From the NCBI RefSeq assembly GCF_001282725.1, contig NZ_LN876587.1, forward strand, positions 677,695 through 741,694: 64,000 nt of DNA. Reading direction: 5' to 3'. Shown here piece by piece: positions 7,565 through 15,617 of this stretch (position 1 is the stretch's first letter; each line of letters starts with the position of its first letter). The notes below the pieces were generated by a model. It worked only from the letters and a program-made list of their open reading frames with translations. It was not told the origin of the DNA and did not search any database. Both the position numbers and the translations under genes were made by a program. Source of the stretch: Inediibacterium massiliense. Its GTDB lineage: Bacteria > Bacillota > Clostridia > Peptostreptococcales > Thermotaleaceae.

Positions 7565-7852
7565 ATGGCGAATAAAAAATATGACCCAGAATTACAAAAG
7601 AAAGTATTACGTCTTTATCTTGAAGAAGGTCGGACTGTAAAAAGCTTAACTGAAGAATATAATTTAGGGAATGGTACATTGAGATATTGGTTAAACAAGC
7701 ACCGTGAAGAATGCAAGACAAATACTGATTTAAAAGAAGAAACAGATTCTTATATTGAAATTCAAAAGCTGCGTAAACAGCTGGAAGAACTTGAAAAGGA
7801 GAATCGTTTTCTAAAAAAGGCGGCTGCATTCTTCGCGAAAGAAATCGATTAA
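7565..7852 (+). CDS. IS3-family transposase OrfA (HTH and leucine zipper)
   Basis: OrfA has 95 residues with an N-terminal helix-turn-helix (QKKVLRLYLEEGRTVKSLTEEY, then NLGNGTLRYWLNKHRE), which binds the IS ends. A heptad-rich coiled coil (IQKLRKQLEELEKENRFLKKAAAFF) follows and supports dimerisation with OrfAB. The A-AAA-AAG slippery heptamer at 7813-7819 (codons CTA AAA AAG) is a classic IS3 -1 frameshift site that would fuse OrfA to OrfB. The start follows AAAGGAGTTGCAAA. Intact. Confidence 0.93.
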   Translation: MANKKYDPELQKKVLRLYLEEGRTVKSLTEEYNLGNGTLRYWLNKHREECKTNTDLKEETDSYIEIQKLRKQLEELEKENRFLKKAAAFFAKEID

Positions 7853-8712
7853 AAATTTATGAATTCATAAAAAAATACTGCAATGAATTCGGTTTACGAT
7901 GGCTATTATCCAAATTTAAATTATCCCCTAATGCCTATTACAATTATCTTAAAAAGAGAACACAAAAATATTTTAAACACAAAGCTCAATTAAAAGAATT
8001 AATTGAGACAATTTATCATAGTAAAAATGGTACTGTAGGTTATCGCATGATAGCAGATTTACTTAAATTAAGTAATGTATCATGCAGTTATCCCACGATT
8101 TATAAGTATATGAAAGAGCTAAATTTAAAAGCTATAATTATGAAAAAGAAACAAAAATATATAAAAGGAAGTATTCATAAAACTTTTAAAAATCTCTTAA
8201 ATCAAGATTTTACTGCTTCCAAGCGAAATGAAAAGTGGTGTACTGATTTTACCTATCTTACATTAAGCAATGGTCAGAAGCGTTATAATTGTAGCATCAT
8301 AGATCTGTATGACAGAAGTGTAGTTGCAACGTTGAACAGTAAATGGATTGATTCAAATTTAGCTATAGATACGTTGAAAATAGCATTAAAAAATAACCTA
8401 ATCAAAAATAATTTAATTTTGCATAGTGATCAAGGAGCGCAGTTTGCTTCAAAAGAATTCGTAAAATTCTGTGAATCTAAGGGTGTCACACAAAGCATGA
8501 GCAAAGCTGGTTGTCCTTATGATAATGCAGTTATGGAACGATTTTATAATACATTTAAAAATGAACTTATTAAACAATATCGTTTTGATACTGATCAGCT
8601 TCTCAATGAAGCTGTTAATGACTATGTTTATGAATGGTATAATTTTTCAAGACCACATTCGCATAATCAAGGAAGGACACCCTTCGAAGCTAGGTATGGA
8701 AATCAAAACTAG
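7820..8712 (+). CDS. IS3-family transposase OrfB (DDE integrase domain)
   Basis: The orfB frame has no conventional start near its beginning and is entered by -1 slippage at 7813-7819; reading back from ATG 8047, the frame stays open to that point. The rve/DDE core is intact: first Asp in WCTDFTYL, second Asp in ILHSDQGAQF, and Glu in DNAVMERFYNTFKNEL. The usual tail YNFSRPHSHNQGRTPFEARYG follows. Expressed as OrfAB, it catalyses copy-out-paste-in transposition. No disabling mutation is visible, so the element may still be mobile. Confidence 0.92.
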
Positions 8713-8745
8713 CACATAATGTTACAATTTTACTTGACCAGAACA

Positions 8746-8820
8746 GAATATCCTAATTTTCTAGATGATAAGAGTGTAGTATTAGCAGTTACACTAGCTT
8801 TTTTCGATAAACAATCCAAT
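8746..8820 (+). pseudogene. Orphan 25-codon coding remnant between IS and intron
   Basis: One frame is open throughout these 75 bases and reads EYPNFLDDKSVVL to AFFDKQSN. It ends exactly at the GTGCG that starts the group II intron, so it is that intron's present 5' exon. I recognise no family; it is not obviously portal sequence or RlaP. Joined to the 3' exon at the canonical splice site, the RlaP frame would read a TAA codon across the junction, so the two exons do not come from one gene. Confidence 0.5.
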
Positions 8821-11305
8821 GTGCGACTTGTAAGTAACTACTTCCAACAGTCGTCAGTCCTTATAGAGATATAAGGTGTCACAGTTATCGTGATATTCCT
8901 ACTCGAAACTGCATACTAAGTAATTGGTATGTGGGTTGCATGAGAGAAAGTCTAAGTATTGAGTAATTCCAATGAAATACGGGCGAGGGAAAAAGTAGTA
9001 TGGTTAACGTTAAGTGAATATCTATAATCATCGTAAGCATAGATAAAGGAAATGGAATTGATACCTTTAGCATGAGTCAAGAAAAAGAGAATGTTGGGAC
9101 TCTTGTGTGATAACCTAAATACTCATCGGTGTATTGGATAAACCTAACCTACTTGTATCTGACAGTAGTTAAACAAGGTAAGCCCTATAAAGTCATAGGA
9201 AACTATGTAGGTCAACCGTAAGGGAGATACAATTCTTTAGAGGGTAGAGGATTTCTAAATAAGCTAATGCCAGTAAGTCGAAAGACAAAGGGAATGGAAA
9301 TAACCTACTGGATAGTACCCTATGGTACAACTTGAAAGAGTGCTGACTTTAGATTGGTTCACAACATTATTAAAACGGAAAGAAGTTAATTTTAAAAGGA
9401 GGAGTTAGTGATGAATACTTCGGAAAGAACAATTAAATATGTCTACAGCAAGTCCACGACTTCTCATATATCTGACTTATCGCAGGTTGAATGGGATAAG
9501 GTTGAAAGATATGTAAGGAAACTTCAACAACGGATATTTAATGCTGAAAGACAAGGAAATCATAGAAAGGTAAGAGATTTACAAAGATTACTCATTAGAA
9601 GTAAATCTGCGTTACTTTTATCTATAAAACAGGTAACTCAAAATAATAAAGGAAAAAGAACTTCTGGGGTGGACGGATACAAAGCCCTTACACCAAAAGA
9701 AAGAACTAATCTTTATAACAAAATGGTGAAAGAAACAATTGTATACCATAAACCTAAACCTGCAAAAAGGGTTTATATAGAAAAGAAAAATGGTAAATTA
9801 AGACCTTTGGGTATTCCTACAATCAAAGATAGGGTATATCAAAACATAATTAAATTAGCTTTAGAGCCACAATGGGAATTTAAATTTGAACCTACTTCAT
9901 ATGGTTTTAGACCAAAAAGAAGTGCTCATGACTCAATAGAAGCAATATTTAATAAGTTAGCTCCTAAAAAGAAACAATGGATTTTTGAAGGAGATTTCAA
10001 AGGATGTTTTGATAATCTTAACCATGATTATATTCTTGAACAATTAGGGGACTTCCCCGGAAAAGATATAATCAAACAATGGTTAAAAGCAGGATTTGTT
10101 GATCATAAAGTATTCAACACAACAGAAAATGGAACTCCACAAGGAGGTATAATATCACCATTATTAGCTAACATAGCCTTACATGGCTTAGAAGAAGCAG
10201 TAGGTGTTAAATATTATAAGTATAAGAGAAAAGGTGTTGAAGAAATTGAAAATAGAGGTAGCGTAAGTGTTATTAGATATGCAGATGACTTTGTTATAAT
10301 ATGTGAAAAGAAAGAAGAAGCAGAAGGAATGTATGATAAACTTAAACCTTATTTAAAGGATAGAGGTTTAGAACTTGCAAGTGAAAAAACTAAAATAGTT
10401 CATATTTCAGAAGGCTTCGATTTCTTAGGATTTAATGTTAGAAGTTATAAAGATACTGATAACAAAACAAAGCTACTAATTAAACCATCTAAAGAAAGTA
10501 TCAAGAAATTTAAAGCAAAAGTTAAAGATACTTTTAAAGAAAGTCATGGTAAAAACGTAGACCATCTAATCAATAAATTAAACCCTATAATCAGAGGAAC
10601 TGCAAACTACTGGAAAACAACTTGCTCAAGTGAAATATTCTCGTCTATGGATAGTTATATATTTGGAAAAATAGTTAAATTCCTAAAAAGACTTCACCCT
10701 ACAAAATCATGGAAGTGGAAAGTTAAAAGATACTTCTATTCAGATGTAACAGGGCAAAGTAAAAATAAATGGATTTTAACTGATCCAAACAATAAACATA
10801 GACAATTACAACAAATGGGATGGACTAACATTGAGCGACACACTTTAATTAAGATGAATAATTCGCCATTTAATAAAGAACTTGAAGAATATTTCTTTAA
10901 AAGAGATATTAAAGAGTTCAACAAAAACAATATTAAATCAAGACAGAAAATGGTTAAATTCCAAGACTATAAATGCTACCTGTGTGGTTGCCAATTAGTT
11001 GACGGAAAAGAGGGGACAGAAATTCATCATAAAGTGCCAAAATCCAGAGGTGGTAAAGATGACATAAAGAACTTAGCATTAGTGCACATATCATGCCACA
11101 CAGAGTTCCATAGGATATATCCAATAAAGGGAGCAATACCAACTATAAAAGATGTTCTAAGAAATAGAAAGAAATTGAGAGTTATAACTGGACGATAGAA
11201 TGTAATGTCTTTTAGATAAAAAGTGGGCTTGAGCCGTATGTGGGGAAACTCACAAGTACGGTTCTTAGGGGGGAAGGAAGTAGTGATACTTCTGACCTAC
11301 CCGAC
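8821..11305 (+). mobile_element. Group II intron with intron-encoded protein
   Basis: The element begins GTGCGAC, the group II 5' consensus. It has about 590 bases of structured RNA (domains I-IV) before the ORF. After the ORF, domain V is recognisable at 11231-11264 (GAGCCGTATG, GAAA turn, AGTACGGTTC). Domain VI follows with a bulged A in TTCTGACCTACCC, and the intron ends ...CCGAC at 11305, fitting the AY 3' end. Such introns self-splice and retrohome using the encoded reverse transcriptase/maturase. The exons on either side appear to come from different genes. Confidence 0.93.
9411..11198 (+). CDS. ltrA: Group II intron reverse transcriptase/maturase with HNH endonuclease
   Basis: ATG 9411 is preferred to GTG 9408 because AAAGGAGGAG (9396-9405) gives better spacing. 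The 595-residue protein has an N-terminal RT0/RT1 region (WDKVERYVRKLQQRIFNAE) and the RT palm, with KNGKLRPLGIPTIKDRVYQ, FEGDFKGCFDNL, TPQGGIISPLLANI and the catalytic RYADDF at about residue 289. Next come the group II maturase (X) domain and a C-terminal zinc-type HNH endonuclease (CYLCGCQL, EIHHKVPKSRGG, HISCHTEFHR). It splices the intron RNA and copies it into DNA targets. All domains look complete, so the intron could be active. Confidence 0.97.
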   Translation: MNTSERTIKYVYSKSTTSHISDLSQVEWDKVERYVRKLQQRIFNAERQGNHRKVRDLQRLLIRSKSALLLSIKQVTQNNKGKRTSGVDGYKALTPKERTNLYNKMVKETIVYHKPKPAKRVYIEKKNGKLRPLGIPTIKDRVYQNIIKLALEPQWEFKFEPTSYGFRPKRSAHDSIEAIFNKLAPKKKQWIFEGDFKGCFDNLNHDYILEQLGDFPGKDIIKQWLKAGFVDHKVFNTTENGTPQGGIISPLLANIALHGLEEAVGVKYYKYKRKGVEEIENRGSVSVIRYADDFVIICEKKEEAEGMYDKLKPYLKDRGLELASEKTKIVHISEGFDFLGFNVRSYKDTDNKTKLLIKPSKESIKKFKAKVKDTFKESHGKNVDHLINKLNPIIRGTANYWKTTCSSEIFSSMDSYIFGKIVKFLKRLHPTKSWKWKVKRYFYSDVTGQSKNKWILTDPNNKHRQLQQMGWTNIERHTLIKMNNSPFNKELEEYFFKRDIKEFNKNNIKSRQKMVKFQDYKCYLCGCQLVDGKEGTEIHHKVPKSRGGKDDIKNLALVHISCHTEFHRIYPIKGAIPTIKDVLRNRKKLRVITGR

Positions 11306-11904
11306 AATTAAGAAGATTACAAAATGCATTAGCAAGAGATCATTATCCACAAGCTGAAAAAGAACAACATATATTAAATAGTATAAATAATCAGATGGCT
11401 CATTTTGAAAGAACTTATGCGCAAGAACATGGAATAATATTATATATAGATCAATCGGATAAGGAAGATTATGAAAATGAAATTTTTATGGATATCAACA
11501 CAAAACATTATCCATTAAGAGATTTTAAAGGCATTTATGCAGAAATGAATAATATAGTAAAAGAATATGGAAAATTAAATCATAGAAATAGGAAAAAAGA
11601 TGAGTTACATTTAAATAAACATGCTCAACATTTAATTAGATTGTATTTAATGGCAATTGAAATATTAGAAGGAAAAGGAATACATACTTATAGAGAAAAT
11701 GATAGAGAATTACTTCTATCTATAAGACGTGGAACGTACATGAAAGAAGATGGAAGTTATAGACAAGAATTTTTTGAAATGGTTAATGATTTAGATGAAA
11801 AGTTACAATATGCCAAAAAAAATACTGTATTGCAAAAATCTCCAGATATGAAAAAGGTAGAAGAATTTGTAATGGAAGTAAATAAGAAGGTGATTTGCAA
11901 TTGA
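11306..11904 (+). pseudogene. RlaP-like RNA-repair nucleotidyltransferase, C-terminal part
   Basis: The open frame runs from the intron's 3' edge (LRRLQNALARDHYPQAEKEQ) to TGA at 11904. The content matches the C-terminal part of COG3541/RlaP-type polymerase-beta nucleotidyltransferases, linked to RNA repair: HYPLRDFKGIYAEMNNI, KLNHRNRKKDELHLNKHAQH, LIRLYLMAIEILE and LLLSIRRGTYM. The N-terminal catalytic GS...DxD domain is absent. The first internal ATG (11395) has no Shine-Dalgarno, so this is probably a truncated gene rather than a shorter functional one. It overlaps the following CCA-adding enzyme gene by TTGA, a sign that the two were translated as a unit. Confidence 0.75.
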
Positions 11905-13229
11905 TCAATAAAAATAAAATCTCAAGTAATGCAAAAATAATAATGGAAAAATTAATTGAGAATGGATATGAATGTTTTTTAGTGGGTGGATGTGTTCGAG
12001 ATATGTTATTAGGCTTAGTTCCAAAAGATTATGATTTATGTACCAATGCAACTCCTGAACAAGTAGAGACCATATTTGACAAGACCATACCTACTGGAAA
12101 AGACTATGGAACTATTACTGTAATGATTGAGAATGAAGGATATGAAGTAACTACATATAGACTTGAATGTGATTATGATGGTAGAAGACCTAAAGTTGTT
12201 CAATTTTCTAATGAATTAAAAGAGGATTTGTCAAGAAGAGATTTTACTATTAATTCTATGGCAATGGATATAGAAGGAAATATCATAGATCATTTTGGTG
12301 GAAAAGATGATTTATATCATAGGCAAATAAAATGTGTTGGAGATGCAACAAAGAGGTTTAAAGAAGACAAATTGAGAATTCTGAGAGCTTTTAGATTTGC
12401 AAGTAGATATAATTTTACTATAAGTGATGAAATAACTCATGCTATTTTGATAGATAATGATATTTCTCATTTAAGTAAAGAACGCCTTAGAGAAGAATTA
12501 AACAAAATTATAGTAAGTGAAAAACCTAGTGTATGGCTAATAAAGATGAGGGAATTTGGATTATTAGAACAAATCATACCTGATATTTCTAAATGCTATG
12601 ATTTTAACCAACATAATCCTAATCATAATAAAGATGTTTTTGAACATATACTATCTGTTATAGATCATATAGAACCAAAGCTTATGTTAAGATTAGCTGC
12701 TTTATTTCATGATATAGGAAAACCAAATGTATTTACTATGGATGAAAATGGAATAGGTCATTTTTATTCTCATCATAAAGAATCTTCAAGAATATGTAGA
12801 AAAATTATGGTGGATTTAAAATATTCAAACAAGGAGATAGAGTATGTTTCTGAACTAGTCTATCATCATATGGCAAGGTATAGAAAATTAAGATCATCTT
12901 CAGTGAAAAAATTTATTAACAAAGTTGGAGTAGATAAATTAGATGATTTATTTAAATTGTTTGTTGCAGATAGAGTAAGCAGTAAGCCACCTTATGATTT
13001 TGAAGAAATTTACAGGTTAAAATTTGCATGTGAAAAGATATTAACTGAAAAGCAACCATTAAATGTAAAGGATTTAGAGATTAATGGAAAAGATTTAATC
13101 AATTTAGGTGTTCCACCAGGGAAAGAAATAGGAAGAATACTAAATAAATTATTAGAAAAGGTACTAGACAATCCTAAATTAAACCAAAAAGAATTGTTGT
13201 TAAATGAGGCACAATTATTTTTAAAATAG
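11901..13229 (+). CDS. cca: CCA tRNA nucleotidyltransferase / poly(A) polymerase family with HD domain
   Basis: TTG 11901 is chosen: GAAGGTGA (11886-11893) is seven bases away, and the start overlaps the previous stop as TTGA. The 442-residue product has the class II nucleotidyltransferase head FLVGGCVRDMLLG with DYDLCTNA carrying the metal-binding DxD. It also has RRDFTINSMAMD, the RILRAFRFASRY neck and an HD phosphohydrolase domain (LAALFHDIGKP near residue 268). It would add or repair the CCA end of tRNAs, and the HD domain may remove phosphates. Coupling to an RlaP-like gene suggests an RNA-repair cassette rather than the housekeeping copy, but either is possible. Confidence 0.92.
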   Translation: MINKNKISSNAKIIMEKLIENGYECFLVGGCVRDMLLGLVPKDYDLCTNATPEQVETIFDKTIPTGKDYGTITVMIENEGYEVTTYRLECDYDGRRPKVVQFSNELKEDLSRRDFTINSMAMDIEGNIIDHFGGKDDLYHRQIKCVGDATKRFKEDKLRILRAFRFASRYNFTISDEITHAILIDNDISHLSKERLREELNKIIVSEKPSVWLIKMREFGLLEQIIPDISKCYDFNQHNPNHNKDVFEHILSVIDHIEPKLMLRLAALFHDIGKPNVFTMDENGIGHFYSHHKESSRICRKIMVDLKYSNKEIEYVSELVYHHMARYRKLRSSSVKKFINKVGVDKLDDLFKLFVADRVSSKPPYDFEEIYRLKFACEKILTEKQPLNVKDLEINGKDLINLGVPPGKEIGRILNKLLEKVLDNPKLNQKELLLNEAQLFLK

Positions 13230-13240
13230 TCAAAATAGAA

Positions 13241-13288
13241 AATACACCTCTTATAGTTTATTTAAAACTAGAAAAGGTGTATTTTTTT
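13241..13288 (+). terminator. Intrinsic terminator between convergent genes
   Basis: AATACACCT (13241-13249) pairs with AGGTGTATT (13275-13283) and runs into TTTTTTT. The stem also has an A-rich 5' side, so it could work weakly for the convergent permease gene. Confidence 0.8.
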
Positions 13289-13299
13289 AAAAATAATTA

Positions 13300-14682
13300 T
13301 TAATTTGTATGTTTACTTACTTGTTTAGATAATTTATATTCAATTAAGAAAAATAAAATAACTCCTGTCAAAAGTCCGTAAGTAGCACCTTCTACAGCTA
13401 ATACGCAAGCAATGACCATAGCTATTCCTCTTTGTTGATTGTCTTCTAGCATTTTCATACCAATATATCCACAAGCAAAGGCTTGAACTACCATAGTGAG
13501 TGCAAAGAAAATACCAAAAGCAGGCTTGATTAATGTAACTAAAGGCATGAACATAACAGCAAGTACAGTAGCTGCTCTAAAGGTACCTACGCCTCCCCAA
13601 TAAGAAGGTAAGGTTTTATATCCCATTTTGTATCTTTCTGTAATCGTTAAAAGTCCAGATGCCCATAAAGGTCCATTCATAGGAACCCAAGGAGCAAATA
13701 AAGCCATAATCATATTTCTTAAAGCAGAAACTAAATTAGAACGAGAAGCATCAAATTCTACTTTTTCATCATCACGAGTAGCTGTTGCATCTGTAACAAT
13801 TTCTTTGGCTAGAATAAAATCTCCAAAGGCAATAATATAAGCTGTAATTGCCATAGGAATTGCTGCTAAAAATAATTTTAATTCCGGGAATCCTAATCCA
13901 AATAGGGTATAATTTTTAAAGACGACTCCAAAATTTATAGGTGTGAAGCCCCATAGAATCTCTGGCTTGGGTAATTCTTTTAATATGTAAGGACCTACAA
14001 TGATTGCAAAAACCTGAGCAGGGACAATTCCTTGATTTCTTAAAATTCGAATCCATTTGTTGTGACTTGCCATTCTTTCAAAATTTTTTGAAAATAAGAA
14101 AAAGTAAGCAAGAATAGTAGATAAAATGATTGTAAGAGGTGCTAGCTTTAATTTTGTATTCATAACATTGATGGCAGCTGAAAGACCTGCACCTAGTATA
14201 ATTCCTCCTCTAATAGATACAGGAACTAAGCTTATTAATTTTTTCCCAATACCTGTAACACCCATTAAAAAGAATAATAAAGCTACTAATATTTGTAATG
14301 CAATCATAGCTTCAATTCGTTCAACACCAATAGCATATTTACTTAGATATCCTATTGTTAAAGGTAAAGCAGGTGTGATCCATCCAGGTACAACAGGATC
14401 TCCTAAATGAGCGGGAAGTGCATAACAAATAGCGTTTAATACACCAAATGTAAGAGCAATCTCAAAACTATTAATTCCTAAAACATCCATTGTTACAGCT
14501 ACTCCTGAGCCTAGACAAGCTACTCCTAAAAACATAGCTGCAAAACATTCTGTCCATTCCCATTCATAATGAATAAGGGGTAGTCTAACTTTAAATGGAC
14601 CTATAGAAATATATGGCTGTTCTTCTCCATATGATCTTTTGTAGATTGGAAATTTTCCAACAGGAAGTTTTTGATTGTTCAT
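13300..14682 (-). CDS. NCS2-like (xanthine/uracil-type) permease
   Basis: The 460-residue polytopic protein has at least ten hydrophobic segments and the overall form of nucleobase:cation symporter-2 or sulfate-permease-like transporters. The inverted half-helix regions are visible as HLGDPVVPGWITPALPLTIGY and WVPMNGPLWASGLLTI. It would import a small organic anion or nucleobase across the cytoplasmic membrane. I see no purine riboswitch in front of it. The start follows GAAAGGAGCTATACATTT. Substrate is not assignable from sequence. It is a single-gene unit, divergent from the symporter operon at 15305. Confidence 0.75.
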   Translation of the reverse strand: MNNQKLPVGKFPIYKRSYGEEQPYISIGPFKVRLPLIHYEWEWTECFAAMFLGVACLGSGVAVTMDVLGINSFEIALTFGVLNAICYALPAHLGDPVVPGWITPALPLTIGYLSKYAIGVERIEAMIALQILVALLFFLMGVTGIGKKLISLVPVSIRGGIILGAGLSAAINVMNTKLKLAPLTIILSTILAYFFLFSKNFERMASHNKWIRILRNQGIVPAQVFAIIVGPYILKELPKPEILWGFTPINFGVVFKNYTLFGLGFPELKLFLAAIPMAITAYIIAFGDFILAKEIVTDATATRDDEKVEFDASRSNLVSALRNMIMALFAPWVPMNGPLWASGLLTITERYKMGYKTLPSYWGGVGTFRAATVLAVMFMPLVTLIKPAFGIFFALTMVVQAFACGYIGMKMLEDNQQRGIAMVIACVLAVEGATYGLLTGVILFFLIEYKLSKQVSKHTN

Positions 14683-14881
14683 AAATGTATAGCTCCTTTC
14701 TATTAGATTTTAGCAATTTACAGTGCAAAAATCATGCCAATATATTACTTTGTTTATAAATATTGGTATTATAAGGAGTTTAGTTCATTTGCTATAAATG
14801 TAAAAATATTTTTTATTGTAAATTTGCAACATGGGATATATCCGAATTGACTTAAAATAAGTAAAAAATATCAATTAATAC

Positions 14882-14914
14882 AAAATACATTCACTTATGA
14901 AGTGGATGTATTTT
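14882..14914. repeat. Long perfect-type hairpin in the divergent intergenic region
   Basis: AATACATTCACTT and AAGTGGATGTATT form a stem of about 13 bp with one wobble around ATG, followed on the + strand by TTTTTAC. No gene ends immediately before it on either strand. It may be a leftover terminator, or a leader terminator for the leftward permease. Confidence 0.5.
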
Positions 14915-15020
14915 TACAACATGATTTGCATTTTAGCATCTAATAAAGAGAATAATATATAAAGGTAGTTACAGATATGAAAGTCTAATGTAAAATTATA
15001 TAAAAAAAGTAAAATGAATA

Positions 15021-15049
15021 TTGTATTTCAAAAAAAAATATGGTAATAT
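15021..15049 (+). promoter_or_regulatory. Promoter for the structured leader
   Basis: TTGTAT (15021-15026) and TAATAT (15044-15049) are separated by 17 bases. A transcript would start near 15056, exactly at the 5' strand of the leader's closing stem. Sequence inference only. Confidence 0.45.
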
Positions 15050-15055
15050 AAATTC

Positions 15056-15285
15056 GGTTGACATGGAGACAGTCAAACCCACTCATTTTATCCATTTAAT
15101 TGCATATACCTATAGCAAATTTCTGCTCTGATCTATAAGACAGGGACTGAAGCGGCGAAGGGGAAAATTGTGTCAAAGTATTTTTGAATTTTTTGCATAA
15201 GATCATATATTTGTGAAATCTTATGTATGAAGTCATATTTTGATGAAAACCTTTTTATGCCATTTGGTCATAAAAAGGTTTTTTT
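15056..15285 (+). promoter_or_regulatory. Candidate riboswitch leader with intrinsic terminator, class unknown
   Basis: TTGACA (15058-15063) pairs with TGTCAA (15171-15176) and closes a domain of about 119 nt. Inside it are a TTGAC...GTCAA alternative stem, an ATTGCATATA / TATAGCAAAT hairpin (about 15098-15119), a CTCTG/CAGGG hairpin, and an unpaired, motif-like purine-rich run CTGAAGCGGCGAAGGGG. A second hairpin CATAAGAT...ATCTTATG follows at 15196-15234. Then comes a strong terminator at 15246-15285 (AAAACCTTTTTATG against CATAAAAAGGTTTT plus T tract), ending about 10 bases before the Shine-Dalgarno of the DUF997 gene. This is the layout of a transcription-terminating riboswitch controlling the symporter operon. 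I cannot match it to a named class. Confidence 0.55.
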
Positions 15286-15304
15286 AATGGAAGGAGGACA
15301 GAAG

Positions 15305-15598
15305 ATGAAAGAATATAAAAAAGAAGATTTTGTAGAAGATCCACGTTATAAACAATGTAATAAAGAAGCATTAATGGGGATAGGTCTTGGGATTTTAAAT
15401 TTAATTTGGTGGTATGCATGGGGATATGGATTAGGATCACAATCTCCTGAAAAGTATACTTATGTATTTGGATTACCTATGTGGTTTTTTATGAGTTGTA
15501 TAGTAGGAGCTGTTCTTTTTTCAATTCTTACTATTGTTATGGTAACAAAGTTTTTTAAGGATATGCATTTAGATAAAATGGATGAAGATGAAATATAA
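15305..15598 (+). CDS. YhdT/DUF997-type small membrane protein
   Basis: ATG 15305 is chosen over the longer frame because GAAGGAGGACAGAAG lies directly before it and the upstream codons belong to the terminator. The 97-residue product has two membrane segments (IGLGILNLIWWYAWGYGLG and MWFFMSCIVGAVLFSILTIVM) and charged ends, matching the YhdT-like proteins regularly encoded just before PanF-type sodium symporters. It probably acts as a small partner of the next gene's transporter in the membrane. It is the first gene of the operon, 19 bases before the symporter start. Confidence 0.85.
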   Translation: MKEYKKEDFVEDPRYKQCNKEALMGIGLGILNLIWWYAWGYGLGSQSPEKYTYVFGLPMWFFMSCIVGAVLFSILTIVMVTKFFKDMHLDKMDEDEI

Positions 15599-15617
15599 TA
15601 AAGAGGAGATAAATTAG

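Larger units (their letters stand above)
7489..8745 (+). mobile_element. Complete IS3-family insertion sequence (about 1257 bp)
   Basis: The left end TGTCCTGCTATACTAAAG (from 7489) and the right end, read inward as TGTTCTGGTCAAGTAAAA (from 8745), are imperfect inverted repeats. They share TAAARTTGTAACA and have the TG...CA termini of the IS3 family. Between them lie orfA and orfB with a -1 frameshift signal. The flanks do not show a convincing 3-4 bp target duplication (left ...ACATA, right GAATA...), which suggests that DNA next to the element was deleted after insertion. Confidence 0.9.

Noticed and set aside
14683-14881. Purine riboswitch in front of the NCS2-like permease
   Set aside because: None of the conserved purine-aptamer core motifs is visible on the minus strand.
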